The translations under genes and the position numbers were made by a program. From contig CALNXK010000017.1 of assembly GCA_942486035.1 (NCBI GenBank), positions 1,480,001 to 1,544,000 of the forward strand: a DNA stretch of 64,000 nucleotides, given 5' to 3'. Positions 13,017-25,900 of the stretch are shown one piece after another. Positions within the stretch are counted from its first letter, which is position 1; the number at the start of each line of letters is the position of its first letter. Below the pieces are notes generated by a model that made no database searches, was not told the DNA's origin, and saw only the letters and a program-made list of their open reading frames with translations. The stretch is from Porites lobata (Eukaryota; Cnidaria; Anthozoa; Scleractinia; Poritidae).

Positions 13017-16000
13017 AAGCCTGAAAAGCTTCATTTTTTTTAGTGAAATTTTGGGTTATTGTATATGTTATGGATATTGTTTAGTTTCTTTTCATATCTT
13101 TTGTATTACGTCATTTGCTGAGCACGGCGACCGTCCGCAACACAAGGAGGCTGGATAGAATGACTGATTCTGTCAACAAAAAACGCGAAGAAATGCTAAA
13201 AATATCTCAAAATAGTTGCAACCTTGACGTTTAAATAGTGATCAACGTACGTTGTAAACCTTCTCGACACCTGCTGTGATCAATTTACTACGCTATGTTC
13301 CTCAAATGAAACCCCCGTCCCCTTCCCCTTCCCATTCACCCCGTATATATAACAACCTCTTTGTTAAGACCATATTTTTTCGACCTCAACGTTATCATTG
13401 ACTTTGAAGAGTACTAAATAAATACATCAAGTCAAGTCAAGTCAGTCAATTTTTATTTAGATTTACACAGAAGATTAATATAATTCAGTGGTTTTAAATA
13501 TAGAAATAAATATTGTGAAAGAGGAAAAGAAATTATTTCAATTTTAGGTTCATTGTGAAGAGTTTGGGACACCTAAATAGTTTGTAGAACTAACCGAGTA
13601 GGTGACCCAAAAGAAAAATACGAGTAGAAGGAATATATATAAGTAACAAAATAGTTGTTCTAGATAAAAAGCATTACTTCATTGATCAAATAGTAGGTAA
13701 AAGATAATATAATCATAAAACCTCAGAAATTAATAACACTATTATAACCATCAACCACAGAATTCTTGATATCTGTACATAATAATAATAATAATAATAA
13801 TATATAATAGTTTTGACGAAAACGAGAAAACCTCATTATTTCGACCAGGATTTTCATGTTCCCGCAACGGTAGTCGCATGCATTCTGTATTTCAAAATAC
13901 GCCTCCAAGGCAACCTTTCCTAGCGTAAAAAGATTTTTAATTTATGTCTTCAACTTGAAATGACAAGCAGATACTAAAATTGCGAATATTGAATAGTTGG
14001 AAATTATTAGCCTCCATCCATATTTTTCAGGAAATGACTACTAAACAAACTATTAAGTGAGGCTGTCTTTTAGATTCCGATTTAGAATCAGTCGATAAAA
14101 TATCTCATACTTAACTTGTCGATTCACTCCGTGGTCAAGTACAAATTAACATGCTTCCAATTAAAACTAAACCTGGGCTAAGACGTCCGTTCCTTGCGTT
14201 CTTCCTTTTATTTATTTTTTTATTTTTTTATTTATTTTTATCAGAGATATCAGAAGTAAAACAACTTTTTCCTGATTAACACAACTAAGTATTACTGACA
14301 GAAAGCATGCCGGTTGCGCACAATTTAATATAAGCCAATGAACAACTTCTATTGATTTTTCAAGGTGGATGGCTCACACTTACCCGCGAATAGAAAGCGC
14401 ATTTCTTGAAACAGCGCGTTTTTGCATTGATTATGATCATATCGGTAAACTTAACTTTTGAATTATAGTAAGAAAATTAATAACTTATTTGTCGGTCTAG
14501 GTCTGCCTCAGTCTTGAGTGACGGCAGTGACTCAGCTAGCCGCCGACACCATAGACCGCTCGGCGGCAAATGGCATATATACATTAATATACATGTCGTC
14601 ATTCCTTTCTCTTCTTTATAGTTCACTAAAAATTCAATATGAAATATTTTTTTCGTTCGCTTTCCATTTTTATGGCTAATAAGTTGTGACTATGATAATT
14701 AGACGAGCGGACTGTTTAATTATAATATCTCGCGCGGAGAGATAAATATAATGATCGGCTCAGTTTGGTTTATCTAGTGAGGAACTTCAACGTTTCAGTT
14801 TGAGCTTAGCTTGGTCTGTCACAAGCGACACAAAAAATCTTAAGATGTTAATTTATGATAAGAATTAATATATAATCATGGTAAAATGTTAACGCCGAAA
14901 GCAAACCAACGCGTGTGAGCAATTTATAATAACTCGGGCTTCAATTTCAGCTCTGATTGGATGATAAACTTAGGTGCGGCAGTCACAAAGATTACCAAAA
15001 CTGGAGCTGAAAGCGATCAAGTAATTAAGAACCAACAAACCATAGTACAGTTTGTGTTGGACTTTTTTTTACTGGACGTTTCTTTATGAGCCTGAACTTG
15101 GTCTCTGGTAATTTTCAGTATTGCTACTGAAATACACGGCTTCTAGGAGATCTCCATTCCAGCCTTATTTCATCAAAATTAGAAATATTCCTGTTGTGAC
15201 TAATGTCAAAAGCGTGGGCTGAATGGTTTATCGACTTTGGTAAGTGTTATACTTAAGTTTGTAAGGTTTAAAATACAAATCTTTTCAAAACTTTCTGGGA
15301 TATAAATCTGATCCAAGAAGGTACTCAGGATTTAATCATGCCTTGACCATGTATCTGCGCATTTTGCGAGCAATTCTTTTTTTCAAAATTGAAAAAAAAA
15401 ATCTAATTTTGCTTTGGAAAACAGGCACTTGTCTGATCGACATAGTATTCTCAGGATAATTTGTGCTAAAACAGCTTTAATGTAGTGATGAGAAAGGCAA
15501 ATAATGGAGAGGCATTTGCGGTTCCTCTCTCATACTGAAAAGTCAAACGATTTATTTAACAAAACGATAGAAAAACATGATACAATACCCAAAGCTTTTT
15601 CTACTTTCCAATCAATAGTGGTATTGTTATTAACGTTGTTAGATTTGTCATATCACACAGTACACATTAACTTAAAGCCAGTAATGTAGTTTAAGGTAGT
15701 AGATGGAGGCGTTTGCGGCCGATCCGGGTAACACCCCGAAATGTAGGATCTGTACTTCCGAGTCGCGATATTCCTCAAACAAGAATGGCATTTTTCAGCA
15801 TTTTCTCAACAATTTTTTTGCAGTTGTTAACGATAATGCTGAGACATTAAACGGGAGTTTTGAAAAAGTCTTAACCCAAGAAACTTCGATCGGGGTCCAT
15901 TTACAGCCTAAACTGCCCGAGGGTCATGGTGTTGGGCTCTGAAAACGCTTCGTTAGTAATTTATGTCTTATAAACTTGCCGCGATTCGCACTAATGTAAG

Positions 16001-16840
16001 AGCTCTCACCTTGCGGACTTTTGGCAGGTTGAGATAAAACCTGGAAAAGAATTTAGGACGAAAACGGCAGGCTTAAAAAATCTTCACTAGTTCAGAGAAA
16101 CTAACAAAAAAGTAACTATTCTTTAATAACTAAATCTTTGTTCTTCAGTTCCACTCCACGTCTTTTCGGCAATAGATGACTTTCATGATTGTAAAATTTT
16201 GACCTTATCCTTGAGAACGTTTAACACGATGCTGCGGAAATGAGTATAGTAAAAAAGAAGACAAAGTTCGACTAGCCGGCTTTCTTTATAATGTAAGCGC
16301 TCATATTTTTAATTAAATAACAACTAGTTTCCTCAGGTGCTGACGTCATTAAAAGCACAAATGAACATATAAAGGTAGAACAAAACCTGTAGACTGCTTG
16401 CAGTCCACCTCATTCTCTTAAAATATGTCCAGTTCTTTACTAGCGCGTGCATGGGTTACGCGTGCTAAGTAACTTTGCATAAAGTAACTTTGCTACGCGT
16501 GCAAAGTAACTTTGCGACGCGTGCTAAGTAACGTTGCTAAGTAACTTTATATTTTCTTCGTGTTTGGAATCTTGCTGTTATAAGCCACATTGATGTTAAA
16601 ATAATGACGGTTTTTGCAATATCTGGGTGATTTCTCGCTCGCTGATTGGTCTATGAGGGTATTCATGACGGGATTTTCGAGAAACTTCAACGAAAATGGA
16701 CATTAAAATTTTCAATGCTATTGTAAAAAATATAGGGAGCAATTCTCCATGACCTAAACACTTATAAACTGTAGAAATAACGACAAATGTTTACAATTTT
16801 ACCTTGAAACCACTCGCTTAGGGCTTGTGGTTTCCCTTGA
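13017..16840. other. Intergenic region between the two ADAMTS genes
   Basis: No exon was recognised on either strand. The sequence is AT-rich with simple runs (an AATAATAAT microsatellite near 13780-13802, TTTATT runs near 14200-14240). Near 16392-16430 there is a short segment resembling a repeat seen again at 24454 and 55924 (GACTGCTTGCAGTCC). A short tandem repeat is listed separately. Confidence 0.5.
16458..16549. repeat. Short tandem repeat ACGCGTGC-AAGTAACTTTGC
   Basis: About four imperfect copies of a 14-23 bp unit combining ACGCGTGC with (T/A)AAGTAACTTTGC. ACGCGT recurs three times. It lies 385-475 bp before the gene 2 start codon, so a regulatory role is possible but unproven. Confidence 0.6.
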
Positions 16841-16843
16841 CTT

Positions 16844-16883
16844 TGACGTCATTTTTGACGTCAATTCTATGGTCAATATAAAG
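16844..16883 (+). promoter_or_regulatory. Candidate promoter of gene 2: two CRE sites and a TATA-like box
   Basis: Two perfect palindromic CRE/ATF sites (TGACGTCA) sit at 16844-16851 and 16856-16863, 12 bp apart start to start. TATAAAG follows at 16877-16883, about 50 bp before the ATG at 16933. The arrangement fits a cAMP- or stress-responsive core promoter. However, TCATTTCAG just before the ATG could be a splice acceptor, in which case the true promoter is further upstream. Confidence 0.45.
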
Positions 16884-16932
16884 AGTAAAGACCTCGGAAA
16901 ATTGTTGGTTATTTGTTAAGTCTCATTTCAGG

Positions 16933-19900
16933 ATGGATGCAGAACGGTCGCTGAACTTCCTCCTACTTATTTTACACATGTTTTCTTGCAGAGGTAAGAA
17001 TGGGGTCCTTGTAATAGGCTACCGTGTATGTGGCAAGACATTTTTGCGCGATCTAATTTTTCGATTTTATTGCGATTTTTCCAGTCATCCACGAAAAGAA
17101 GTTCCCGCAAATAAAAACTACCGCAAACATTTTTCCCGTAAAAATTTTCTTCAGAGGTGAAATATTCTTTAACTTGAATTCACTACACAAAAATGCATTA
17201 CTAACAAATCGTACCTCTCTTACTACAACTTGCCTCTTTCGTAGAAACAGCATACAATGAAATACTGCTTTGACATTATCCAGGGGCACCCAACGGGAAT
17301 ATAGTTCAAAACCACTTAAACATAGCATTTTTAAACGTATTTTAGTATTTAAACGGTAGATAAAGGCATATTTTTATCCCCTACAAATTTTTCATCTGTT
17401 CGGATTTCCTAGCTGAAAGTCTAGTGATCCGAAAATTATAGGGATCAAAACTTACCTTTTCGAAAATTTCAGCCAGAAAAAAGGCTCCCGAAAATTCTAG
17501 GTGACCTTTTTAGGGTAGAAATCCATTAAATATAGGCAATTATACCATTTTTTAGATGTTCGAAAATCCTAGGAGAGGCAGGCAAGCAAGAAGTTTTACA
17601 ACAAATGTTTCGAAAATTCTAGATCTCAAATCGTCTTCCGAACAGATATTTTTCCGAAAATTGTCGTTGGGTGCCCCTGATTATCAATGCCGGGTTCTGG
17701 ACTCTCTTATAACAGGAAAGTTAATTCCCAGCAAGAAAAACAAATCTGTCCTAATGGCAAAAATTAGTTTCCGCAAAACACACAAAAAAACCCCTCTTCC
17801 CAGGGCTTTTTCCCTTAAAAAATAAGGAATGAATAACAAAGATAGCAATCAGTTCATTACTTTCTTCACAGACTTTATTTGCTTGGTTTCTTGGTTTCTT
17901 CTTAAGAGCCCTGAGTAACACTGATCCGTGAAATGAAGAAACTAACACTTGTTTACACTGAAAACAATTTCTCTTTGCATTACACAAAAACTACTGATCA
18001 GAAACCTGCAGTGTTAAAATTTAAATAGCGGGACGACAAATAAGAATACTGACAACAACCGAATACTTTATAACAAACGAAGAAAATCTGTTTCTCTCTC
18101 TTTGAGACAAGGGTGGCAAAATAATGTTAATATAAACATTCTTTTCTTCCTGTTTCAGCATTTGCCCGCACGATTCACGCCAATGTAAGTGAATACTTCT
18201 GCTGCTGCTTGGAATCGAAAATAACGAGAATCATGATGTCATAATTTAGGAAAATGGATTGTTTACTTGTTAAAAGCACATTGCAAAGAGAAAATAGCTT
18301 ATGGGGGATTTTTCAACCTTAATATACATTTGTTGTAGTCACGTAGAAGCTTACATTGTCGATTAGATCAATGTATAACTCTATATCAGAAATATACGGT
18401 AACTAAAGTACATAATGTGAGATTAGTTTTGGGAGTTAAGTTTTTAATGAGGATGTACACGCTCTCATCAGGCAACCTTTTTGCTTTATTAGTTTAACAC
18501 CAGTGAACAAATTTATTGTAAATTTCGTCACTGTTTCATTCGATTGAGAGGTCTTCTGTCTTTAAGGAAGAAAACAAAAGAAGACCCAACTTAATTCAAA
18601 TTGCCTTGTCCAGGTAGTCTACTTTCAAAGAGACAGGTTCACGGTTAAGCGCATGCTCATTAATTAAATTACTCTTTTCCAATTTATTATTAATTCTATC
18701 GGTTAATAATCCCAATCACATGTATCTCTGCGATCTCAGAGTGTATTTCACAGTAGAAGTGTATTTCAGAGTAACCTGAAGTAGGTAAGATCGCAGAAAA
18801 AATTAGTGAATTATGCCAACACTACCAACGTTGATTTTATTGTTGACCCAAAGGTTTTATTCCATGGTTGATTAATTTACAGCTATTTGCAAATGTATAA
18901 GTTGATCAAGTGCAATTAGTGACTGCCAAGGGAGTGTGCAGATTGGTTCTTTGACAACATTATGACATGATCATATTGCTTGCATAGACGATACAGCACG
19001 AGCTAGCATGTTCCGGCCGAAAAACAGCATTTTGATAAATGAGCATGCGCTAAACCGTGAACCTGTCCCTTTAAGTTAAATTTTACCTTTTATAAAAACC
19101 AATCTCTCATTTTGAATATTCAGCCAATTAAACTGAAGCAAAGTTAAAATGAGCAATTAGTAAATTCATTACTAAAAACATAAACTGTGAATGTACTATT
19201 GTTTTGACTTACTCAGACACTCCACCATCACATGACCAGAGACGAACTGAAGTACTTTTTTGGTGTTGACAGTCACTACGAAGGTAGGAACATTAACTCT
19301 GTGGGCAAGCAAAGAAAAAGAAAAAACACTTAACCTTTCTTTGTTTGTTTGTTGTTTGTTTTTTTTGTTATTATTAACAATGTATCGTGTAGGTGAGGGG
19401 GAGGTTGGCAGAGCCCGGATCCCGGAGTCACTCTGTAAGTGTGTACAATAAGGGCATGAGGCTTTGCTGTTATCATTTTGGGTGCTATCACTAGATTTTC
19501 TTTGTTTCATTATAGTCCCAGAGTATGATGTGGTCACTCCTTATCAGTTAGATGAAACCGGCAGCCCGCTACCTGTTGGGAAGAGACTCCAATCGCTATC
19601 ACAAGAACCACGTGAGAAACTTTTATACAAAGTCTCCACGTTTGGTAAGGAACTTCATTTGGACCTTAAACTGAACCGAAAACTGATGTCACCCAACCTC
19701 GTTATGGAGAAGAGACATGCGAATGGCAAGGTGTCGTATATTTCCGTACCAAAGAACACATACTACATTGGTCACGTGAAATCAGATCCAAATTCAATGG
19801 TGGCTGTTAGTCACAACAGTGGATTGGCAGGCCTGGTAATTAGCGTTTAATAAAAATTGAGAAAACAATTAAAATCCTTTTATTAGCCTGCAAGCAAGCT

Positions 19901-22900
19901 CTCCGGGGCGCTCTGGCGGCGGGGAGGAAAACGAAGGAGAGCTTGCAACTAAGTCCCTGGAATTTGAATTCCACCTCCGATTTCCCTTCTCCCCGTCGAC
20001 TGAGCTGCGCAGCACGAAGCGGAAGGAGCGCGAATGTAAACAAACATTGAAAAACAAGGGTAGTGACGTCATTACTAATGTCATCTCCGCCAATCGGCAT
20101 TTCGCATCGACTTTTTCAATCCAGATATTCAAATTCCAGAGACGCAGTTGCAAGTTCTCCTTCCTTTTCCCGTCCGGCCGTCAGAGCGACAACAAAAGAT
20201 TAACAGATCTTTTTATAATTTCAGTGCTTTTGTATTGTAATAAAATATGTTTTACCCAAACAATGCTAAGGTACATTATAAATTTCACACAGGAGATTGT
20301 GTCTTAGCATAGTCTGCGACACCTAAGCTTGTTTTCTGGGAAAGGATAAGAATGAAACATTCTTCCACGCAGTCCTTTTAGTCTCGTTACACAGTTTTCC
20401 TCCTCCCTCTCCCAAAAGGAAACGGTTGCTCACATTCGAACCACATTCGTTTTCTATTGTTTTATCACCCCATTGAAGTGACCAATCATTTATGACAAAA
20501 TTAAGCATGACGGTAGCTTTGCGCCAGAGCTTTGCCTAGCTAATAAAAGACCCCTGTGAATCGCTTCGAAGACTAAAAAACTAAGCAATCCTTTGTTACA
20601 GGCTGGAATGCTGAAGCTATCAAGTGATACAATGTTTATGCATGCTTTACCCACTCACCTGGCCAAACGCACGCCAGTACCCAGAGATGGACGGGAAATA
20701 CCTCATCTTATTTATAAGACGCCCGTACTATATAAATTCAATGATATAGCAGGAACAAAAGCAGGTACAAAATGCACTAATATAAAGGTTAAGCACTTAA
20801 TTGACTGATTAAATAATTACCCTTTTTGACCAATCAAATAAATGAATTTTCACCTTAAAAACCATTGACAAAATTAAGGTCACACCTATAAGGCCGTTTC
20901 CTCGATTATGTTCATGTACTGAAACGGGTTTCCGTTTTGTTACTTTTTTAGAAATCAAAAAGAATAGAACAAAGAGGTCGGGCCAATCAGAGTATGGAAA
21001 TCGAACAATCAAAACAATAGAGGCAGCACTGATGCTTGAGGTAGATTTATCAGACGAACTTGAACGACTGGGCTGGTCACCTCAGAATTTGATTCTTTTG
21101 CTGGCAAATACAGTAAGACACATGAAAGTTCCTGTTTTTCTTCTGACGAGTTTAAAGAGGTTCAGTGTCACTGTACCCTGGTAACCCTTATTATTATTTT
21201 TATCTGTTATCAGTTTTTTTATTTATTTTAGTTTTTTACATTGAAGAGTTATTTAAAGCACGTAAACTCAATACATGCAATGATGCCATAAATTTGGAAT
21301 GATCTAGCACACAGAACATTCCAGTTTGTGTTGTCGTCAACTCCATTTATGCTGCACAACATAGGGCAACTAACACATACTCTGAAACCACACCCGAACT
21401 TAGAAAATATACTAGGGTATCTAAAAGATAGTAATGCTGCGGAGAGGTACTTTCGCGACCAAGAACCAGAAAATTACCAACCCCGAAATGACTCTGTCGC
21501 GCAAACCCAAATAAACGCGTCGCACCTTTCCGCCTATGGTATGACTGAGCACCCCTCACCCCATAATAAGCTGCTTTTAGTCACCTAGGAGACATTGTAA
21601 GCGTTCCTCCTTTGTCCATTTCACAAAATCACCAAAAATGTAAAACCATTATACCATATCACCTCTACCACAGATACCTGTGTCCTCTGTTGACAGTTAT
21701 GCATGCATGTACTTTTAGTACGTTTATAAAATATTGAGCCTCTGTGTGGGTATTTGCGGAGGTCGATTTCGTCGCGCATTTTCCATCAAATCGTCGGTTC
21801 TTTCTGGGAAAATCGTCGCATGTCAAGAATCGTTTTTCGTGGTAAGGCTACTAGTGAGCTCAGCGCAACCACAACGACCGCGGAGACGAGAAAATATAAG
21901 CAAAACAAAAACTCTGAACGTGCAGCACACTTTTTGGCAGGTTTCTTTGCCGTCATTGCTCGACGAACGTTGTCAAACTTGATTGAAATGGCAATGCAAT
22001 CGTCGAACGACGTTTAAGGGCGACGCACATCAACAGGAATTGACCTTTTTTGTTCATTTTCGGACGATGGTTTTGCCCAAATTTCCAGTCAAATCGTCTC
22101 TATAATAGTAAAGAAGCTAAGCAATACATATTTCTTATCATCAAGGCATATTAAGAGGCAAAAGGCCTCACTTCCGGTTGACGTCCGTCGCTCAAAAAAC
22201 GCCTTTGCTTAAGCCCCCTATCTCTAGGATCGTTGCTTCATCATTGGCGATCGATTTCGTCAGAAATACCCATGCACTGAGAAGCTCAGTATTTATCTAT
22301 CTGTAAGTTTTTCGTTACTTTTGCTCGTTTGCAGATATCCGGACTTTTTTTGGACCGAAGCATTGGAGATATAAAAATTCATTACGTCCTTGTGCGTGGT
22401 ATAATCATCGAAAAAGAGGTTAAAAGCAATGGTATATGAGCGGATATGTGGGCGCTTTAATCTGTTAGGCATTTTCCCCCCATTCAAAGTTCATATTTGA
22501 AGCTGTGCTCTTTGTATGAAATCTATTTTGTTTATGGGGTTCGTATCTCACGAGACAGTCATTTCATCCGGTTTCGGCCGCGGACTTGCTGGTCCTCATC
22601 GGCGATGGTTATCCTGGCAGGGAGGGGGGTGGGGCGTCCACCATGTCTTATAGGGGAGGCTCCGCTTCAAGGTCTAAGCCCTGTATAAACAAAATGAACC
22701 AGACAGCCGTAACAGAGCCCCTTTAATAGAGAGGTTAAGCATCACGTTTACTTCTCACGGCAAACACGAATTTGTACCACGTGACCAACTTTTCCCCTTT
22801 AATTTTCGTTTACTGTTCATTATCTCGACACATAAATTACTACTTTCAAGCAATTTTTCATCCATGAGGATTGTTTTGAGCTATTTTTATCTGCTCATTT

Positions 22901-25900
22901 TCTATTTTGAGAAATTCTGAACTTGAATCTGACGTTTGCCGTTTGCGGTATACGTGATGCTTAAACTCTCTAATATGTCGAATTTACCGTCAGTGGCTCT
23001 AATCCTTGGTGCATTACAAACTTGGCTTTCCCTCATTGTAAGGTTGATGGATTTCCATTCTACGTTTCGTGTGTGTTAAAAGCTGTACAGTGCAAGTCCA
23101 ACAGAGCAGGAATGTATTATCAGGTTTAAAAACTCGAGGCGAACTCGAGAGTTTTTAAACCTGAAAAAGCACGAGTTTTTTGGGCTTCAAAATCTCTGAT
23201 ATATAATATAGATTAATTCATTCTTGTACGGCTAACATTTAGATCTGGAGTTATTTTGGTATCAAGAAAAATGGACGTTAAGTTTAGCTTTTTCTTTATC
23301 AGATATAAAGACACTTATTAAAGGTTTTTTTTTTTTTTTTCTCTTCATGAATTATTGAGTTTTTGAAGATGTTGTTTAGGTAAACGAAGTCTCGCCGTGA
23401 GGATGTTGGTCAATGAACTAACATTCACATACCACGATGAATAGGAGCCGCAAAAGCATTGTTTCTAATAAACGTTCACAAGGTTACTAGAGGAGCTTCG
23501 TTTCTGAAACTTTGCGTCATGTCTTTATCAGTTATTCGGGGGAAATTATGACGAGTCGAAGATGAAATGGTTTACAAAGTTGGAAACTTACGAAGGGACA
23601 CAAAACAAACACGAAGACAACAGCTCAGAACATCATGATTTGTATTCTCTGATTTACAGGTAAAAAAAAACCTTATGTGCGACATTTGAGCTTGAATAAA
23701 GGAATGATACCACAGTGACGTTGAGCTTTCTAGCGAAAGGCGAATTGATTGATAGTTTTCGAAAAAGAGATGGGTGGTGTCAGCCTGGACAGGTCAGGAA
23801 GTGTTAAGGTACTTTAAAACAGGTGCTAAGGTTTGGTTAACTGAGTTTGATGTTATGTGAGCCGCAAATTGCCGACTGAGATTAAGTACGAAACTACTTG
23901 AATAAAAGATGCTTGCTGTAAAGTAACTAATAGATTTAAAAACAGTTAACAGACCACCAAAACGTGAGGCATGATCACCATCTGAAATGAGAGATGTATG
24001 AGTATATTATCCTGGACGCATTGCAATCCACGTGACTTCGTGTCCAACATCCGTTCAAGATTGTTCACTTTGAGTAGAATGATCATCCGCTCAACCTTTT
24101 TGATTTATTTCTGACTCAAAGGGAAACTCATTTAAACCTTTCTCCTGCACATGCAAACTACTGTAGCTATACTGACCAATTATTTTTGCTTTGTTTTTAT
24201 GCTCTTAGAATGAAAAATGATCTAGGAGGTGAGGAGAATATTTTACCACCTAATTTAGTAATAAGTGCATCCTGAATAAAACGAACAACTCTGCGCAAGG
24301 GATAAATATCGTTGCCTCTTTCTAAGGCTACAATACTCGCCAGATTTCGTTGAAACACTAGGCTGAAAGTGAGGAGTTTTCGTGTCACGCCTTCTCAACC
24401 AACTTTTCTAAGTTTTCACGGTGAGGTTTGTACTTCTTCTTCTCTCCTTCCCTAGACTGCTTGCAGTCCGCCTCTTCTCTTAAAATCCGTCTGGTTCTTA
24501 TCTCATCCGGCGCGATTGCAAACCAGTCTACTCCTTCCCCAATGTTGAGACTGGCGTTTATTTGCAAATGGGTGATACTATTCAACATTGGGAAGGGCTT
24601 AACGTGACAAACAACACATGTGATGGTATGGTATTCACTGAAAATTAATGCACAGCAGCTCCGCTATTATCAAAATCAAGACGCAAATTCTGTTAGTTTA
24701 ATACGGAATATAACAATACCAGTGGATGAAACAATTCGTTTTCGTGTTTAACTTTCTCGAATAAGCACCGTATTTGAGGCGTAAAAAAGTTAACAAGCAT
24801 CTACGCGCGTATTCGAGTAAATACGGTATATGTATGTTCAGCGACTTGGCTGTCACTTACTTAACTCATCAGGATAACCAACACATTTCTCCTATCTTGG
24901 AAATTGTTTGTATTAGGGCTCCAATGTAATTGCCATTACTCATTTTGAACTTTTACTTGTAAACCTTGTGTTTTTTTTATTTTTAAAAGCTTCAAAACCC
25001 TTTGTTGTGTATCAGGATTTTCCAGTTTTAAGTCGATGTGCAAGATGAAAGGAGCTGGAAATGTAAATAATTGGGTTGGTCTCCAGACTGCGTGGCTGAT
25101 AGCTCATGAAACAGGACACTCGTAAGATGCTTTGCATTGCATAAATAAGAGGCTGTATTCTATGCCGTCTGTTAGTTTCATTTAGCCGGCGACACAGCGC
25201 CGAAATCCTTGTTCTAACACCCCCCCCCTCCCCCCCGTCGCCCCCTCCCTGTGTACTAGGATTTATGTACGTGCCATGATTGGCCTGTTAAAAAGGCCAT
25301 TGTCGATTTGCCAATAAGAATGAAAGGAAATTCCAAACGCAATTCCTTCTGGTAATTCGTTGAATCCGGGCAGAACAAGGATCTCGGCGCTGCTTTAATT
25401 TGCAGACGTTACTAACCGGGTTTAAATTACGTCTGCGACACAGGCTAGTTTAATTGACATTCCAGTTCTTTAACTACCCAACGTAAGCACCTGGGTCGAG
25501 TTGTTCAAAGCTGGGTTAAGATAACCCAGGGTTAGTGCGACATTTGAATTCAGATTTGAAAGCTTAAAAAGCATTTCAGGTTTTATTCTTTTTGTCTACA
25601 AGTTGATGATTGGAGGCTCTAAAAATAGCAGGGAAAATTATTCGAGAAAATGCTCAACCCTGGTTAAGCGCTAATCGGGCTTCGAACAGCTGGGCCCAGG
25701 CCACCTTCTCCCCACTAGAGTTCAAGTTCCCCTTATTAGAGAGAATAGTTCATTGACACTTGGTCTTCTAGACGGAATCTCTCTGGGCATACATTGTTTT
25801 TTGGTTTTTGTTTTTGTCTTTCATTGTTTATTTTTGGTTCTTGTTCATTTTTTTGTCCTGCAGTATGGGTTTAGAACATGATAATAGCAGCGAGTGTCCA

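Larger units (their letters stand above)
16933..21112 (+). other. Gene 2 signal peptide, prodomain and furin-site exons
   Basis: Exon 1 encodes MDAERSLNFLLLILHMFS, a charged start followed by a hydrophobic core, then a phase-1 donor. Exon 2 is only 26 nt. Exons 3-5 give a reprolysin-type prodomain (SLSQEPREKLLYKVSTFGKE, YIGHVKSDPNSMVAVS). Exon 6 begins the mature enzyme after KKNRTKR, a strong furin site at about residue 221. The prodomain has no Cys: the residue normally found in the ALSxCxGLxG segment is missing (AVSHNSGLAGL). Confidence 0.85.
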
